Source of the DNA: Cryobacterium sp. HLT2-28
GTDB taxonomy: Bacteria > Actinomycetota > Actinomycetes > Actinomycetales > Microbacteriaceae
Direction of reading: 5' to 3'
Length of the DNA stretch: 64,000 bases
Assembly: GCF_004402495.1 (NCBI RefSeq)
Contig: NZ_SOFH01000008.1
Span: forward strand, 171,384 to 235,383
The notes under the pieces were generated by a model, which was not told the DNA's origin, did not search any database, and saw only the letters and a program-made list of their open reading frames with translations. Position numbers and translations under genes: made by a program. Within the stretch, counting starts at the first letter, position 1; every line of letters starts with the position of its first letter. Positions 21,752 to 35,270 of the stretch are shown here, piece after piece.

Positions 21752-21787
21752 CAACCCGCCGTCCCCCGATTCGGGGACGGCGGGTTG
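21752..21787 (-). terminator. Terminator of the gap-pgk-tpiA operon
   Basis: A perfect 15-base stem (CAACCCGCCGTCCCC and its complement) around a 6-base loop, 22 bases after the tpiA stop. No U-tract on the minus strand, but the stem is very stable. Confidence 0.75.
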
Positions 21788-21808
21788 CCTCAAACGGTGT
21801 GACCGGCG

Positions 21809-22599
21809 CTACAGACCAACGTGCTTCTGAAAACGCACGATGCTGGAGAACTCATCGATGTCCAGGCTTGCTCCGCCGACGAGGGCGCCATCCACATTGG
21901 GCTCGCGCATGTAGCCGGCGATGTTGACGCCCTTGACGGAACCGCCGTAGAGGATGCGGGTCTTTGCGGCCACATCTTCCCCGAGGGTGTCCTTCAGCAC
22001 GGTGCGCAGCTGGGCCGCAACCTGCTCGGCCTGCTCCGGAGTGGCAGCCTGGCCGGACCCGATCGCCCAGACGGGCTCGTAGGCCACGACGATGTCCGCC
22101 GCGTTGGAGACGCCGGACAGGGCCGCCTTCAACTGCGCAACCGGCACGGCGCTGGGGCCGTGCAGTTCCAGGTCCGCGGCGGTCTCGCCAACGCAGATGA
22201 TCGGAACCAGGTTGTGCCGCAGTGCGGCCTTGACCTTGGCCGCGACCTGCTCGTCGTTCTCGCCGTGCAGCGTTCGCCGCTCGGAGTGACCGATCAGAAC
22301 GTACTGGCACTCCAACTGAGACAGGAATGCGCCGGAGATCTCACCGGTGTAGGCGCCGGAGTCCTGTGCCGACAGGTCCTGCGCGCCGTAGGCGAGCGGG
22401 AGCTTGTCAGCGGACACGAGCGTCTGCACCGAACGAAGATCGGTGAACGGCGGGAACACGGCGACCTCGACGGCTGAGAAGTCGTGCTTCGCATCCTTGA
22501 GGTTCCATGCCAGCTTCTGCACGAAGGCGATGGCCTGGAGGTGGTCCAGGTTCATCTTCCAGTTGCCCGCGATCAACGGGGTGCGCCGCGGGTAGTCGT

Positions 22600-22609
<10 letters not shown>
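21809..22609 (-). CDS. tpiA: Triosephosphate isomerase
   Basis: A 266-residue TIM-barrel enzyme interconverting dihydroxyacetone phosphate and glyceraldehyde 3-phosphate. N-terminal AGNWKMNLDH, catalytic His in IGHSERR, catalytic Glu in AYEPVWAIGSG and the phosphate loop YGGSVKGVN are all present. The ATG at 22609 lies inside the end of pgk (10-base overlap), so the two are translationally coupled. Confidence 0.97.
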
Positions 22610-23814
<1,205 letters not shown>

Positions 23815-23826
23815 CGCGGGCCTCGG

Positions 23827-24840
<1,014 letters not shown>

Positions 24841-24890
24841 CTAATCTTGTGCGCCGAGGCGCGTTTCTTGTGGGTGAACTGGACGGGGTG

Positions 24891-24912
24891 CCGGCCCCCG
24901 CGAGGGGGCCGG
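24891..24912 (-). terminator. Terminator of sodA
   Basis: CCGGCCCCC-GCGA-GGGGGCCGG, a 9-base perfect stem with a GCGA tetraloop, 5 bases after the sodA stop and upstream of gap. No U-tract. Confidence 0.7.
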
Positions 24913-24917
24913 TCCTG

Positions 24918-25544
24918 CTATGAGAGCAGGAGCAGCCCGTTGGTCTTTTCGCGTGCGATCGTGAAGCGTTCCTGGACGTTCGCCCAGTTGACGATGTTCC
25001 AGAATGCCTTCACGTAGTCCGCACGCACGTTGCGGTAGTCGAGGTAGTACGCGTGCTCCCAGACGTCCAGCATCAGCACCGGGATCGTGCCGGCGGCGAA
25101 GTTGGCCTGCTGGTCGAAGAACTGCTGGATGATCAGACGCTGGCCGATCGAGTCCCAGGCGAGCACAGCCCAGCCGGATCCCTGCACGCCGAGCGCGGTG
25201 GCCGCGAAGTGGGCCTGGAACTTGTCGAAGGACCCGAAGTTGTCGTCGATGGCGCTGGCCAGGTCGCCGGTGGGCTTGTCGCCGCCGTCCGGGGAGAGGT
25301 TGGTCCAGAAGATCGAGTGGTTGACGTGCCCGCCCAGGTTGAAGGCGAGGTCCTTCTCAAGCTTGTTGACGTAGGTCAACTGCCCGGAATCACGGGCCTC
25401 GGCCAGCTGAGCGAGGGCGGTGTTGGCCCCGGTCACATAGGCCTGGTGGTGCTTGCTGTGGTGGAGTTCCATGATGGTGCCGCTGATGCTCGGCGCGAGC
25501 GCCGAGTAGTCGTAGGCGAGGGCCGGGAGTGTGTATTCAGCCAA
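24918..25544 (-). CDS. sodA: Superoxide dismutase, Mn/Fe family (probably Mn)
   Basis: A 208-residue enzyme converting superoxide to peroxide. Metal ligands are seen in [12 protein letters not shown] (His28), [10 protein letters not shown] and [13 protein letters not shown] (Asp and His). The GGHVNH and [10 protein letters not shown] forms are more typical of Mn enzymes, but the metal cannot be fixed from sequence. The start is TTG at 25544, supported by GAGGAGATACACA just before it; no in-frame ATG fits. Confidence 0.95.
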   Translation of the reverse strand: MAEYTLPALAYDYSALAPSISGTIMELHHSKHHQAYVTGANTALAQLAEARDSGQLTYVNKLEKDLAFNLGGHVNHSIFWTNLSPDGGDKPTGDLASAIDDNFGSFDKFQAHFAATALGVQGSGWAVLAWDSIGQRLIIQQFFDQQANFAAGTIPVLMLDVWEHAYYLDYRNVRADYVKAFWNIVNWANVQERFTIAREKTNGLLLLS

Positions 25545-25649
25545 TGTGTATCTCCTCTGAATTTGTCGGCGGCAAATGCTCCGCCACCAGTTAGTGAGCG
25601 ACCTATCTAGTCTACTCAGGTCGCGCTGGCCGCGTGACGAACGGCGGAA

Positions 25650-26642
25650 TCAGGCCTCGTCGAGGTCGGAGGGCAGATCGGCGTCGGTTCCGGGGATTCC
25701 CTGGTCCGCTGCCTTCTTGTCCGCCATCGCGAGCAGCCGGCGGATCCTGCCGGCGACGGCGTCCTTGGTCATCGGCGGGTCTGCGTGGTGGCCGAGCTCG
25801 TCAAGGCTTGAATCCCGGAAGGAGAGGCGCAACTCCCCCGCGTAGCGCAGGTGCTCGGGAATGTCGGTGCCGAGGATCTCCATGGCCCGCTGAACCCGGG
25901 CGCAGGCTGCGACGGCGGCCTGCGCGGACCGGCGGAGGTTGGCGTCGTCGAAGTTGACGAGCCGGTTGGCGGTGGCTCGCACCTCACGGCGCTGACGGAG
26001 TGCCTCCCAGTTGAGCACGGTGTCCTGGGCGCCCATGTGCACGAGCATCGCGCCGATCGCGTCGCCGTCGCGGATGACCACCCGGTGGACGCCGCGCACC
26101 TCCCTCGCCTTGGCGACCACGCCCAGGCGCCCCGCCGCACCGACCAGGGCCATCGCCGCTTCGTTGCCCGGGCAGGTGATTTCGAGGGCGGCGGAGCGCC
26201 CCGGGTCGGTCAATGAGCCGTGGGCCAGGAAGGCACCCCGCCAGACGGCGGCGATCTCTTCCTTCGACCCTGTGGTCAGCCGGTTCGGCAGCCCGCGGAT
26301 CGGACGCCGCCTGGCGTCCAGGAGACCGGTCTGCCTGGCCAGGGTCTCTCCCCCGTCGAGGACGCGCACAAGGAAGTGACTCGTCCTGCGTAGCCCGGAG
26401 GCCGCGATGACGGAGACGTCGCTGCGCACCCCGTACAGCTCGGCCAGGTCCTTGCGAACGCGGCGGGCGAGGAGTGCGGTGTCGAGCTCGGATTCGATGG
26501 CGATCCGGCTGGAGATCATGTGCAGTCCGCCGGAAAACCGGAGGATGGTGGCCAGTTCCGCAGCCCGAACCGTGGTCTTCGAAACCTCGACGCGAGCGAG
26601 TTCGTCTTTAACGTCGGCCGTGAGTGCCAATCGCTTGTCCAT
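25650..26642 (-). CDS. whiA: DNA-binding protein WhiA
   Basis: A 330-residue WhiA protein: a degenerate LAGLIDADG homing-endonuclease-like N-terminal domain ([22 protein letters not shown]) followed by a C-terminal helix-turn-helix near [22 protein letters not shown]. In Streptomyces it works with WhiB to control sporulation and division genes; in non-sporulating relatives it is linked to cell division. ATG 26642 has AGGA 6 bases upstream. Follows rapZ after 79 bases with no yvcK gene between them. Confidence 0.96.
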   Translation of the reverse strand: MDKRLALTADVKDELARVEVSKTTVRAAELATILRFSGGLHMISSRIAIESELDTALLARRVRKDLAELYGVRSDVSVIAASGLRRTSHFLVRVLDGGETLARQTGLLDARRRPIRGLPNRLTTGSKEEIAAVWRGAFLAHGSLTDPGRSAALEITCPGNEAAMALVGAAGRLGVVAKAREVRGVHRVVIRDGDAIGAMLVHMGAQDTVLNWEALRQRREVRATANRLVNFDDANLRRSAQAAVAACARVQRAMEILGTDIPEHLRYAGELRLSFRDSSLDELGHHADPPMTKDAVAGRIRRLLAMADKKAADQGIPGTDADLPSDLDEA

Positions 26643-26721
26643 TCTGTTGTCCTGGCCTTGTCCCGGCCGGGAGTTGTTCTGGCTGGGCCCGGTGGCTGTT
26701 TCCAGGCACCGTCGGCCGTGG

Positions 26722-27597
26722 TTATTCTCGTCCGAGGTCGCGGTTTTTGAGACTGACCGCTACCCCGGGAAAGTTCTTGATCCGGCTGGCGATCTCGGCC
26801 GACATCGCCACCGAACGGTGCTTGCCTCCGGTGCAGCCGACCGCGATCGTCACGTGGCGTTTGTTCTCGCGCTGGTAGCCGGCGAGGACAGGTTCCAGTG
26901 CCGCCGCATAGTTGTCCAGGAACTCCACCGCGCCGGTCTGGGCGAGTACGAAGTCACGGACTTCGGCGTCCTGTCCGGTGTGTGCGCGGAGCTCGGGGAT
27001 CCAGAAGGGATTCGGCAGGAAACGCACGTCGGCGACCATGTCGACATCCGTGGGCAGGCCGTACTTGAAGCCGAAGCTCATCAGGGTGACGTTGACCCCG
27101 GCGGTGTCAGCCGCCGCGAACCGGTCGGTGATCGTCGTGGCCAGTTGATGGATATTCAGGTCCGAGGTGTCGATCACCAGATCGCAGGATTCCCGGACGG
27201 CGCTGAGTTTGCTGCGCTCGGCCGAAATCCCGTCGAGGATGGTGCCGTCGCCCTGGAGCGGATGCGGCCTGCGCACCGACTCGAACCGGCGCACGAGCAC
27301 ATCATCCCGGGCCTCGAGGAAGATGACCCGCACGCGGGCGCTCTTGCGCAGTGACTGGACGATCTCCTGGAAATCAGTGAAGAAGCCCCGGCCGCGGATA
27401 TCGACGACGGCGGCGATCTTCGGCAGGCTGGTGCCGGCCCGGCTGACCAGTTCCACCAGCGGCCGCAGCATCTGCGGGGGCAGGTTGTCCACGACGTACC
27501 AGCCGAGGTCCTCCAGCGCGTTGGCCACGGTCGAGCGTCCCGCTCCGGACATGCCCGTCACGATAAGCATCTCCTGCTTGTCGTTCTCCGTTGTCAT
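26722..27597 (-). CDS. rapZ: RNase adapter RapZ (nucleotide-binding YvcJ family)
   Basis: A 291-residue P-loop protein. The loop is GMSGAGRST (residues 15-23), with Arg where many family members have Lys. It then shows [10 protein letters not shown] and the C-terminal RapZ hallmark [17 protein letters not shown]. In E. coli RapZ directs GlmZ decay; in Actinobacteria the function is little known. It is transcribed after uvrC (65-base gap) and before whiA. Confidence 0.94.
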   Translation of the reverse strand: MTTENDKQEMLIVTGMSGAGRSTVANALEDLGWYVVDNLPPQMLRPLVELVSRAGTSLPKIAAVVDIRGRGFFTDFQEIVQSLRKSARVRVIFLEARDDVLVRRFESVRRPHPLQGDGTILDGISAERSKLSAVRESCDLVIDTSDLNIHQLATTITDRFAAADTAGVNVTLMSFGFKYGLPTDVDMVADVRFLPNPFWIPELRAHTGQDAEVRDFVLAQTGAVEFLDNYAAALEPVLAGYQRENKRHVTIAVGCTGGKHRSVAMSAEIASRIKNFPGVAVSLKNRDLGRE

Positions 27598-27662
27598 ATT
27601 CGCTCTGACGCCTTCGGTTGTGGTGGATATCGCGTGTCCAGCCTACCGACCGGCCGGGGCCT

Positions 27663-29537
27663 TCAGGCGCGCAAGTGCTGATGGATCGTGGCCGCGAGGC
27701 CGGGGCCGATCCCCCGAACCTCGGCGATCGACTCCGCGGAGGCTTCTTTCAAACGCGCCACCGAGCCGAAATGCTGCAGCAGAACCTTGACTCTCGCAGG
27801 GCCGAGGCCCGGGATCTCGCCGAGGACGGTGGAGATGTCCCGTTTGCGCCTGGCCCGTTGATGGGTGATCGCAAACCTGTGCGCCTCGTCCCTGATCCGC
27901 TGGATCAGGAACAACGCGTCGCTGTTCCTGGGCAGGATGACGGGGTAGTCGGAGTCCGGCAGCCAGATCTCCTCGAGCCGCTTGGCGATGCCGCAGAGGG
28001 TGATGCCGGTGACACCCGATTCCCGGAGCGCACGGGCCGCGGCCGTGACCTGCGGCTGCCCGCCGTCGACGATGAGCAGATTGGGCTGGTAGCGGAACTT
28101 GCGCCGCTTGACCGGCGTCCCGGCGTCGTCGTCGCCGGGCGCTTCCGTTTCGTCATCGGGGATCAGATAGGCCAGACGCCGGGTCAGCGTGCGGTAAATG
28201 GAGTCGGTGTCGTCGGTCGACTCCGGGATGCCGAACCGGCGGTATTCGTCGGTGCGGGGCAGCCCGTCCTCGAAGACGACCATCGAGGCGACAATGTTCG
28301 TTCCGCCCAGGTGCGACACGTCGTAACACTCCATCCGAAGCGGCGCTGACGGCATCCCCAGGGCCTCCTGGATGTCCTCCAACGCCTTGGAGCGCGCCAC
28401 GAAGTCAGAACTTCGCCGGGTCTTATAGAGCATCAGGGCGTGCTTGGCGTTCTGCGTCGCCGTCTCGAGAAGGGCCGCCTTGTCGCCTCGCTGGGCGGCG
28501 AGGATCCGCACCCTTCGCCCGGCAATGCCGGCAAGCCAGCCCTCGAGTGCCTCGGCGTCGTCGGGCAGCTCGGGCACCACGATCTCCCGAGGCGGCACGG
28601 CATCCCCGCCGTACGCGGTCTGCATGATCGAGTCGATGAGTTCGCTGGTGGACAGATCGAGTTCCTTGTCGACCATCCAGCCGCGGACACCCCGGATCCG
28701 TCCGCCGCGCACGATGAACAGCTGGACGGCGGCCGCGAGCTCGTCCTCGTCGAACGCGAACAGGTCGATGTCGACGTTGTCGCGCAGGACGACGGCGCTC
28801 TTCTCGAGGACCGCATCGAGGGCGCGGATCTGGTCACGCCGTTTGGCCGCCGTCTCGTACTGCTGTTCGGCCGCGGCGACTTTCATCTCATTGGTCAGCC
28901 GGTTGATCAGTTTGCGGTCCTGACTGCCCAGGAAGCTCACGAATTCGTTCACGATGACGCGGTGTTCCTCGATGGTCACCGTACCGGAGCACGGTCCGAA
29001 GCACCGCCCGATCTGACCGGCGAAGCAGGGCTTGCCGGACTGCATCGCCCGCTTGTAATTGGCGTTGTTGCAGGTGCGGATCGGGAACGCCTTGAGCATC
29101 AGCTCGATGGTGTCGTGCACCGCCCACACCTTCGGGTACGGCCCGAAGTAGCGCGCACCGCGGATGCCGGTGGTGCGGGTGACAAGCGCACGGGGCGCCT
29201 CGTCGGCCAGGGTGACCGCCAGGTAGGGGTAGGACTTGTCGTCCTTGAACTGCACGTTGAAGGGAGGATCGAACTCGTTGATCCAGGTCCACTCGAGTTG
29301 CAGCGCCTCAACCTCGGTGCCGACGACCGTCCACTCCACGGAATTGGCCGTGGTGACCATCCGCCTGGTGCGTTCGTGCAGGCTGCCCAGCGGCGCGAAG
29401 TAGTTGCTCAGCCGGGCCCGGAGGTTCTTCGCCTTGCCGACATAGAGCACGCGTCCGGTTTCGTCACGGAACCGGTACACCCCCGGGCGGGTCGGGATCT
29501 CGCCCGCCTTGGGGCGGTAACTCAGCGCGTCGGACAT
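27663..29537 (-). CDS. uvrC: Excinuclease ABC subunit C
   Basis: A 624-residue repair nuclease making both incisions in nucleotide-excision repair. It has an N-terminal GIY-YIG domain ([20 protein letters not shown]), a central UVR motif (around [13 protein letters not shown]), an RNase H-like C-terminal endonuclease with [11 protein letters not shown], and terminal helix-hairpin-helix motifs ([24 protein letters not shown]). The ATG at 29537 (MSDALSYRP) has AGGGGAGG just before it. It lies 19 bases after uvrA and 65 before rapZ. Confidence 0.97.
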   Translation of the reverse strand: MSDALSYRPKAGEIPTRPGVYRFRDETGRVLYVGKAKNLRARLSNYFAPLGSLHERTRRMVTTANSVEWTVVGTEVEALQLEWTWINEFDPPFNVQFKDDKSYPYLAVTLADEAPRALVTRTTGIRGARYFGPYPKVWAVHDTIELMLKAFPIRTCNNANYKRAMQSGKPCFAGQIGRCFGPCSGTVTIEEHRVIVNEFVSFLGSQDRKLINRLTNEMKVAAAEQQYETAAKRRDQIRALDAVLEKSAVVLRDNVDIDLFAFDEDELAAAVQLFIVRGGRIRGVRGWMVDKELDLSTSELIDSIMQTAYGGDAVPPREIVVPELPDDAEALEGWLAGIAGRRVRILAAQRGDKAALLETATQNAKHALMLYKTRRSSDFVARSKALEDIQEALGMPSAPLRMECYDVSHLGGTNIVASMVVFEDGLPRTDEYRRFGIPESTDDTDSIYRTLTRRLAYLIPDDETEAPGDDDAGTPVKRRKFRYQPNLLIVDGGQPQVTAAARALRESGVTGITLCGIAKRLEEIWLPDSDYPVILPRNSDALFLIQRIRDEAHRFAITHQRARRKRDISTVLGEIPGLGPARVKVLLQHFGSVARLKEASAESIAEVRGIGPGLAATIHQHLRA

Positions 29538-29556
29538 GGCCTCCCCTGGTCTGCGC

Positions 29557-32424
29557 CTACTGCGCCGCCAGGACCTCCTTGAGGAACTTCCCGGTGTGGC
29601 TCTTCTTGACGGTGGCCACATGCTCCGGAGTGCCGGTCGCGAGCACCCGGCCGCCGCCGGACCCGCCCTCGGGGCCGAGGTCGATCACCCAGTCCGCGGA
29701 CTTGATGACGTCGAGGTTGTGTTCGATCACGATGACGGTGTTGCCCTTGTCGACGAGGCTGTTCAGCACGAGCAGGAGCTTGCGCACGTCTTCGAAGTGC
29801 AGCCCGGTGGTCGGCTCGTCAAGTACATAGACGCTGCGGCCGTTGGAGCGGCGCTGCAGCTCCGTTGCGAGCTTGACTCGTTGCGCCTCACCGCCGGAGA
29901 GGGTGGTGGCGCTCTGGCCGAGCCGCACGTAGCCGAGGCCCACCTCGACGAGGGTCTTGAGGAATCGATGGATGGCGGAGATCGGCTCGAAGAACTCCGC
30001 CGCCTCACTGATGGGCATGTCGAGCACCTCGGCGATGTTCTTGCCCTTGTAGTGCACGGTGAGGGTGTCCCGGTTGTACCGCGCTCCCCCGCATACCTCG
30101 CACGCGACGTAGACGTCGGGCAGGAAGTTCATCTCGATCTTGATCGTGCCGTCGCCCGAGCAGGCCTCACAACGGCCGCCCTTGACGTTGAAACTGAACC
30201 GGCCCGGCAGGTAGCCCCGCGCCTTCGCCTCGATCGTTTCGGAGAACAGGGTGCGGATCTTGTCGAAGACGCCCGTGTAGGTGGCCGGGTTGGAACGGGG
30301 GGTCCGCCCGATCGGAGCCTGGTCGACGTGGATGACCTTGTCCAGGTGGTCGAGGCCGGTGACCCTGGTGTGCCTTCCGGGCAGCTTGCGTGCGCCGTTG
30401 AGCCGGTTGGCGAGGACCCGGTAGAGGATGTCGTTGACCAGGGACGACTTGCCGGAGCCGCTGACCCCGGTGACGGCGGTGAAGGTGCCGAGGGGGAAGC
30501 TCACCGACACCTTGCGGAGGTTGTTCGCCTCGGCACCGACCACGGTGATCTCACGGGCCGGGTCGATCTCGCGTCGCGTACTCGGCGTGGGAATGACCTT
30601 GCGGCCCGCCAGGTAGTCGCCGGTCAGCGACTTCTTGTTGGTCAGCAGGCTCTCGTAGGAGCCGGAGTGCACGACATGGCCGCCGTTGACGCCGGCGCCC
30701 GGACCGATGTCGACGATCCAGTCCGCGGTCTTGATGGTGTCTTCGTCGTGCTCGACGACGATCAGGGTGTTGCCGAGGTCGCGCAGGGCCACCAGGGTCT
30801 CGATCAGCCGGCGGTTGTCCCGCTGGTGCAGCCCGATGCTCGGTTCGTCGAGCACGTAGAGCACGCCGGTGAGGCCTGAGCCGATCTGGGTGGCGAGACG
30901 GATGCGCTGCGCCTCACCGCCGGACAGCGTCGCGGCGGCCCTGGCCAGGTTGAGGTAGTTCAGGCCGACCCGGATCAGGAAGTCCAGCCGGGCCTTGATC
31001 TCCCGGAGCACCTGCGCCGCGATGGTCGATTCGCGGTCGGTGAGCTCCAGTTTGTTCATGAAACCGCGGGCGTCGGTGAGGCTGAGGTTGCAGACATCCG
31101 CGATGCTCGACCCGTGCACCAGCACGGCGAGGACTTCAGGCTTGAGCCGGGTGCCGGAACAGACCGGGCAGTCGACCTCACGCAGGTACTCACCCCAGCG
31201 TGCCCGCTGGGTGTCGGATTCGGCCTGGAGGTACTGGCGTTCGATGTAGGGCACGACGCCTTCGAATCCGGAGGTGTAGCTCATCTCCCGGCCGTAGCGG
31301 TTCTTCCATTTCACCTTGACCTCGAAGTTGTCGCCGCGGAGCACGGCGTTCTGCACCTCGGCGGGCAGCTCGCCCCAGGGGGTGTCGAGGGAGAAGTCGA
31401 GGTCGCGGGAGAGCCCGTCGAGGAGCTTCTCGTAGTACTGGAAGAGGCCCTTGCCCTGGGTGGTCCACGGCAGCACGACGCCGTCGGCGATGCTGAGCTC
31501 CGGGTCGCCGAGCAGCAGGTCGGCGTCGACGGACATGCGCGTGCCGAGCCCGGAGCACTCGGGGCAGGCGCCGAACGGCGCGTTGAACGAGAAGGTGCGC
31601 GGTTCGATCTCGGTCAGTTGCACGGGGTGGTTGTTCGGGCAGGAGAGCTTCTCCGAATAGCTCTGCCAGGCGTCGTCGCCCTCGCCGTCGACGTAATTGA
31701 TCTGCACGATGCCGTCGGTCAGCTTGAGCGCCGTCTCGAGGGAGTCGGTGAGCCGGCTGAGCAGTTCCGGCCCGGCAACGAGCCGGTCGACGACCACGGA
31801 GATGTCGTGCTTGATCTGCTTCTTGAGCACGGGCGGCTCGTTGAGCTGGATTTGCGTGCCGTCGACGATCGCCCGCGAATAACCGCCGGCGGCGAGTTCC
31901 TTGAACAGGTCGACGAACTCGCCCTTCTTCTGCGACACGACGGGGCTGAGCACCTGGTAGCGGATGCCGGCCTCCAGCTCCATCAGCTGGTCGGCGATCT
32001 GCTGCACGGTCTGGGCCTGGATGACCTCACCGCAGACGGCGCAATGCGGCACACCGATCCGCGCCCACAGCAGTCGCATGTAGTCGTACACCTCGGTGAT
32101 CGTGCCGACCGTGGACCGTGGGTTGCGGTTGGTGGACTTCTGGTCGATCGAGACGGCCGGGCTGAGCCCCTCGATGAAATCGACGTCGGGGCGGTCGACC
32201 TGGCCGAGGAACTGGCGCGCATAGGCGGACAACGACTCGACGTAGCGGCGCTGGCCCTCCGCGAAAATGGTGTCGAAGGCGAGCGATGACTTGCCCGACC
32301 CGGACAGGCCGGTGAAGACCACGAGGGAATCCCGAGGGATCTCCAGGTCCACGTTGTGCAGATTGTGCACCCGTGCGCCGCGAACACTGAGTTTTGACCC
32401 GGACTCTACCTTGGAAATTGACAC
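29557..32424 (-). CDS. uvrA: Excinuclease ABC subunit A
   Basis: A 955-residue damage-sensing ATPase with two ABC modules. First Walker A is [14 protein letters not shown] and second is [15 protein letters not shown]. Both modules carry LSGGEAQR signatures, and zinc fingers sit at CPNNHPV..CPEC and CEAC..CEVC. The start is GTG at 32424, 6 bases after a -10-like TAGACT, so the transcript is probably leaderless. A perfect LexA-type box lies 57 bases upstream, pointing to SOS control. Confidence 0.97.
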   Translation of the reverse strand: MSISKVESGSKLSVRGARVHNLHNVDLEIPRDSLVVFTGLSGSGKSSLAFDTIFAEGQRRYVESLSAYARQFLGQVDRPDVDFIEGLSPAVSIDQKSTNRNPRSTVGTITEVYDYMRLLWARIGVPHCAVCGEVIQAQTVQQIADQLMELEAGIRYQVLSPVVSQKKGEFVDLFKELAAGGYSRAIVDGTQIQLNEPPVLKKQIKHDISVVVDRLVAGPELLSRLTDSLETALKLTDGIVQINYVDGEGDDAWQSYSEKLSCPNNHPVQLTEIEPRTFSFNAPFGACPECSGLGTRMSVDADLLLGDPELSIADGVVLPWTTQGKGLFQYYEKLLDGLSRDLDFSLDTPWGELPAEVQNAVLRGDNFEVKVKWKNRYGREMSYTSGFEGVVPYIERQYLQAESDTQRARWGEYLREVDCPVCSGTRLKPEVLAVLVHGSSIADVCNLSLTDARGFMNKLELTDRESTIAAQVLREIKARLDFLIRVGLNYLNLARAAATLSGGEAQRIRLATQIGSGLTGVLYVLDEPSIGLHQRDNRRLIETLVALRDLGNTLIVVEHDEDTIKTADWIVDIGPGAGVNGGHVVHSGSYESLLTNKKSLTGDYLAGRKVIPTPSTRREIDPAREITVVGAEANNLRKVSVSFPLGTFTAVTGVSGSGKSSLVNDILYRVLANRLNGARKLPGRHTRVTGLDHLDKVIHVDQAPIGRTPRSNPATYTGVFDKIRTLFSETIEAKARGYLPGRFSFNVKGGRCEACSGDGTIKIEMNFLPDVYVACEVCGGARYNRDTLTVHYKGKNIAEVLDMPISEAAEFFEPISAIHRFLKTLVEVGLGYVRLGQSATTLSGGEAQRVKLATELQRRSNGRSVYVLDEPTTGLHFEDVRKLLLVLNSLVDKGNTVIVIEHNLDVIKSADWVIDLGPEGGSGGGRVLATGTPEHVATVKKSHTGKFLKEVLAAQ

Positions 32425-32430
32425 CGTTCG

Positions 32431-32436
32431 AGTCTA
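32431..32436 (-). promoter_or_regulatory. Putative -10 of uvrA (leaderless)
   Basis: TAGACT on the minus strand, 6 bases before the GTG start codon; no Shine-Dalgarno in between. Same arrangement as uvrB, DUF885, polA, pdtaR and rpe. Confidence 0.55.
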
Positions 32437-32480
32437 TGCAGTGCCGCCCACACTCCGGTGCGACATCACCACGCCCTGAG

Positions 32481-32494
32481 CGAACACATGTTCG
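32481..32494. promoter_or_regulatory. LexA (SOS) box upstream of uvrA
   Basis: CGAACACATGTTCG, a perfect palindrome matching the Gram-positive/actinobacterial LexA consensus CGAAC-N4-GTTCG. It lies in the 133-base gap between the uvrB stop and uvrA start, at about -57 to -70 relative to the predicted uvrA start site. LexA binding is inferred from the match and from the known SOS induction of uvrA. Confidence 0.8.
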
Positions 32495-32557
32495 ACAGTG
32501 CGCGTTTTCGCCGGGCCGTTGCCGAGCACCAACCCGAGCGCCAACCGTTCGATGCGG

Positions 32558-34621
32558 CTAGATGTGGCCGGCCTTCTCCATCTGGCGCAGTTCGCGCTTC
32601 AGCTCGGACACCTCGTCTCGCAGGCGCGCCGCGAGTTCGAACTTGAGTTCCCCGGCAGCCTCGAGCATCTGACCGTTCAGGTCCGCGATGATCGACTCCA
32701 GGTCGTTGGCGCCGTTGGCCGCCAGGCCCTGGCGGCGAGGCGTCGGGGCGCTCCCCTTGCGCCTGTCGGAGCGGCCGGCCAGAAGCTCGGCGGTGTCCGC
32801 CTCCTCACGGGCGAGAACCTCGGTGATGTCCGCGATCCGCTTGCGGAGGGGGGTGGGGTCGATCCCGTGCAGGGTGTTGTAGGCCACCTGCTTCTCACGG
32901 CGGCGGTCGGTTTCGTCGATGGCGCGTTCCATCGAGGCGGTGAGCCGGTCGGCGTACATGTGCACCTCGCCGGACACGTTGCGGGCGGCGCGGCCGATGG
33001 TCTGGATGAGAGAGGTCGCCGAACGGAGGAAACCTTCCTTGTCGGCGTCGAGGATGGCGACCAGCGACACCTCCGGCAGGTCGAGACCCTCCCGCAACAG
33101 GTTGATTCCGACGAGCACGTCGTAGACGCCGGCACGGAGTTCGGTGAGCAGTTCGACCCGGCGCAGGGTGTCGACGTCGGAGTGCAGATAACGCACCCGC
33201 ACTCCGGCCTCGGTGAGGAAGTCGGTGAGTTCCTCGGCCATTTTCTTGGTCAGGGTCGTGACGAGCACCCGTTCGTTGCGCTCGACCCTCTTGTGGATCT
33301 CCTCGAGGAGGTCGTCGATCTGCCCCTTGCTGGGCTTCACGACGATCTGCGGGTCGATCAGCCCGGTCGGGCGGATGATCTGCTCGACGACGCCGTCGGC
33401 GATGCCCATCTCGTACTTGCCGGGGGTCGCGGACAGGTACACGGTCTGGCCGACCCTGCCCTTGAACTCACTGAACTTGAGCGGCCGGTTGTCCAGGGCG
33501 CTGGGGAGCCGGAAGCCGTGTTCGACGAGGGTGCGCTTGCGCGATGAGTCCCCCTCGTACATGGCGCCGATCTGGGGCACGGTCACATGCGACTCGTCGA
33601 TGACCATCAGGAAGTCGTCGGGGAAGTAGTCGAGCAGGCAGTGCGGCGCCTCCCCCGGCTGCCGGGCGTCGATGTGCCGCGAGTAGTTCTCGATCCCGGA
33701 GCAGAAACCGATCTGCTCCATCATCTCCAGGTCGAAGGTGGTGCGCATCCGCAGCCGCTGGGCCTCGAGCAGCTTGCCCTCCCTCTCGAGCTGTTCGAGA
33801 CGCTCGGCCAGCTCTTCCTGGATCGTGCCGATGGCGCGCTGCATGACCTCGGTGCTGGCGACGTAGTGCGATCCGGGGAAGACGGAGACGGAGTCGAGCT
33901 TGCGCACGATGTCGCCGGTCAGCGGGTGCAGGCTGTAGAGCGCCTCGATCTCGTCGCCGAACATCTCGATCCGGATCGCGAGTTCTTCGTACATGGGGAT
34001 GATCTCGATGGTGTCGCCCCGCACCCGGAAGTGGCCCCGGGAGAAGTCGACGTCGTTGCGCTGGTACTGCATGGCGACGAACCGGCGGACGAGCCAGTCC
34101 CGGCTGACCTTCTGGCCGACTTGCAGGGCGATCATCGCCTCGAGGTAACCCTCGGGGGTGCCGAGGCCGTAGATGCAGGAGACGGTGGACACGACGATCA
34201 CGTCGCGCCGACTCAGCAGCGAGTTGGTGGTGGAATGCCGCAGCCGCTCCACCTCCGCGTTGATCGACGAGTCCTTCTCGATGAAGGTGTCGGTCTGCGG
34301 AACGTAGGCCTCCGGCTGGTAGTAGTCGTAGTAGGAGACGAAGTACTCGACGGCGTTGTTGGGCATCAGCTCACGGAACTCGTTCACCAGTTGCGCGGCC
34401 AGGGTCTTGTTGTGCGCGAGCACCAGGGTGGGGCGTTGCACCTGCTCGATCAGCCAGGCGGTCGTCGCGGACTTTCCGGTTCCGGTGGCACCGAGCAGCA
34501 CGATGTCGGTCTCTCCGGCGTTGATCCGGCCGGCCAGCTCGGCGATCGCGGTCGGCTGGTCACCGCTGGGGGTGTACTCGCTCACGACCTCGAACGGATG
34601 TACAGAGCGCGTGGGTTCCAT
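32558..34621 (-). CDS. uvrB: Excinuclease ABC subunit B
   Basis: A 687-residue helicase-like repair protein. Walker A is [14 protein letters not shown], the beta-hairpin region is near [12 protein letters not shown], the DEAD-like box is IDESHVT, motif VI is QTIGRAARN, and a C-terminal UVR motif ([20 protein letters not shown]) binds UvrC. ATG 34621 sits 6 bases after TAGACT, which overlaps the stop codon of coaE, so uvrB may have its own leaderless promoter. Confidence 0.97.
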   Translation of the reverse strand: MEPTRSVHPFEVVSEYTPSGDQPTAIAELAGRINAGETDIVLLGATGTGKSATTAWLIEQVQRPTLVLAHNKTLAAQLVNEFRELMPNNAVEYFVSYYDYYQPEAYVPQTDTFIEKDSSINAEVERLRHSTTNSLLSRRDVIVVSTVSCIYGLGTPEGYLEAMIALQVGQKVSRDWLVRRFVAMQYQRNDVDFSRGHFRVRGDTIEIIPMYEELAIRIEMFGDEIEALYSLHPLTGDIVRKLDSVSVFPGSHYVASTEVMQRAIGTIQEELAERLEQLEREGKLLEAQRLRMRTTFDLEMMEQIGFCSGIENYSRHIDARQPGEAPHCLLDYFPDDFLMVIDESHVTVPQIGAMYEGDSSRKRTLVEHGFRLPSALDNRPLKFSEFKGRVGQTVYLSATPGKYEMGIADGVVEQIIRPTGLIDPQIVVKPSKGQIDDLLEEIHKRVERNERVLVTTLTKKMAEELTDFLTEAGVRVRYLHSDVDTLRRVELLTELRAGVYDVLVGINLLREGLDLPEVSLVAILDADKEGFLRSATSLIQTIGRAARNVSGEVHMYADRLTASMERAIDETDRRREKQVAYNTLHGIDPTPLRKRIADITEVLAREEADTAELLAGRSDRRKGSAPTPRRQGLAANGANDLESIIADLNGQMLEAAGELKFELAARLRDEVSELKRELRQMEKAGHI

Positions 34622-34627
34622 GACTCC

Positions 34628-34633
34628 AGTCTA
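34628..34633 (-). promoter_or_regulatory. Putative -10 of uvrB, overlapping the coaE stop
   Basis: TAGACT on the minus strand, 6 bases before the uvrB ATG. Its TAG is the coaE stop codon. GGAG within the 6-base spacer could alternatively act as a close Shine-Dalgarno. Confidence 0.45.
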
Positions 34634-35257
34634 TGGAGCACCACTGACAGTCGACTCGGCGGCGGCCCGCACACGGCGCCAGAGATCGTCGACCTGGGCC
34701 AGGGTCTGGCCGAGAGTGCCGGTGGTGTCGATGACGACGTCCGAGACGGCCAGACGCTCGGCGTCGCTGGCCTGGGACCGGATCCGGCGCTTGGCTTCCG
34801 CCTCGGGCATCCCGCGGAGGTCGACCATCCGCTGCACCCGGGTTGCCTCGTCGGCCTGGGTGACCACGATCAGGTCGAACGGGTGGTCGACGGCGGCCTC
34901 CACCAGCAAGGGGACGTCGTAGACGACGACCGCGTGCGGGTCCCTCTCCGCGGCCTCGCGGATCATCAGGTTCGACAGGGAACGAACGGCCGGGTGCACG
35001 ATCGAATTGAGCAGGGCGAGGGACGCAGGGTCGGCGAAGACGACGGCCCCCAGCGCCGCCCGGTCGAGGCTGCCGTCCGGCGCGATCACCGAGGGGCCGA
35101 ATGAGCGGGTGATCTCCTCGAGGGCTGCGGTGCCGGGCTCCACCGCGACCCGGGCGAGGCGGTCGGCGTCGATGTGCACGGCGCCGAGTTCGCTGAGCCT
35201 GCGCGCCACGGTGCTTTTTCCGGATGCGATCCCGCCGGTCAGTCCAATCAGGTACAC
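34631..35257 (-). CDS. coaE: Dephospho-CoA kinase
   Basis: A 208-residue P-loop kinase for the last step of CoA synthesis. Walker A is GLTGGIASGKSTVARRL, followed by HIDADRLAR and the VVYDVPLLVEA region. Begins with GTG at 35257, 7 bases after TAGCAT and without a Shine-Dalgarno, so probably leaderless. The upstream rpsA transcript is closed by two hairpins, so coaE needs this promoter. uvrB follows after 9 bases. Confidence 0.95.
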   Translation of the reverse strand: MYLIGLTGGIASGKSTVARRLSELGAVHIDADRLARVAVEPGTAALEEITRSFGPSVIAPDGSLDRAALGAVVFADPASLALLNSIVHPAVRSLSNLMIREAAERDPHAVVVYDVPLLVEAAVDHPFDLIVVTQADEATRVQRMVDLRGMPEAEAKRRIRSQASDAERLAVSDVVIDTTGTLGQTLAQVDDLWRRVRAAAESTVSGAP

Positions 35258-35264
35258 CCGTGCA

Positions 35265-35270
35265 ATGCTA
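35265..35270 (-). promoter_or_regulatory. Putative -10 of coaE (leaderless)
   Basis: TAGCAT on the minus strand, 7 bases before the GTG start; no Shine-Dalgarno. Confidence 0.45.
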
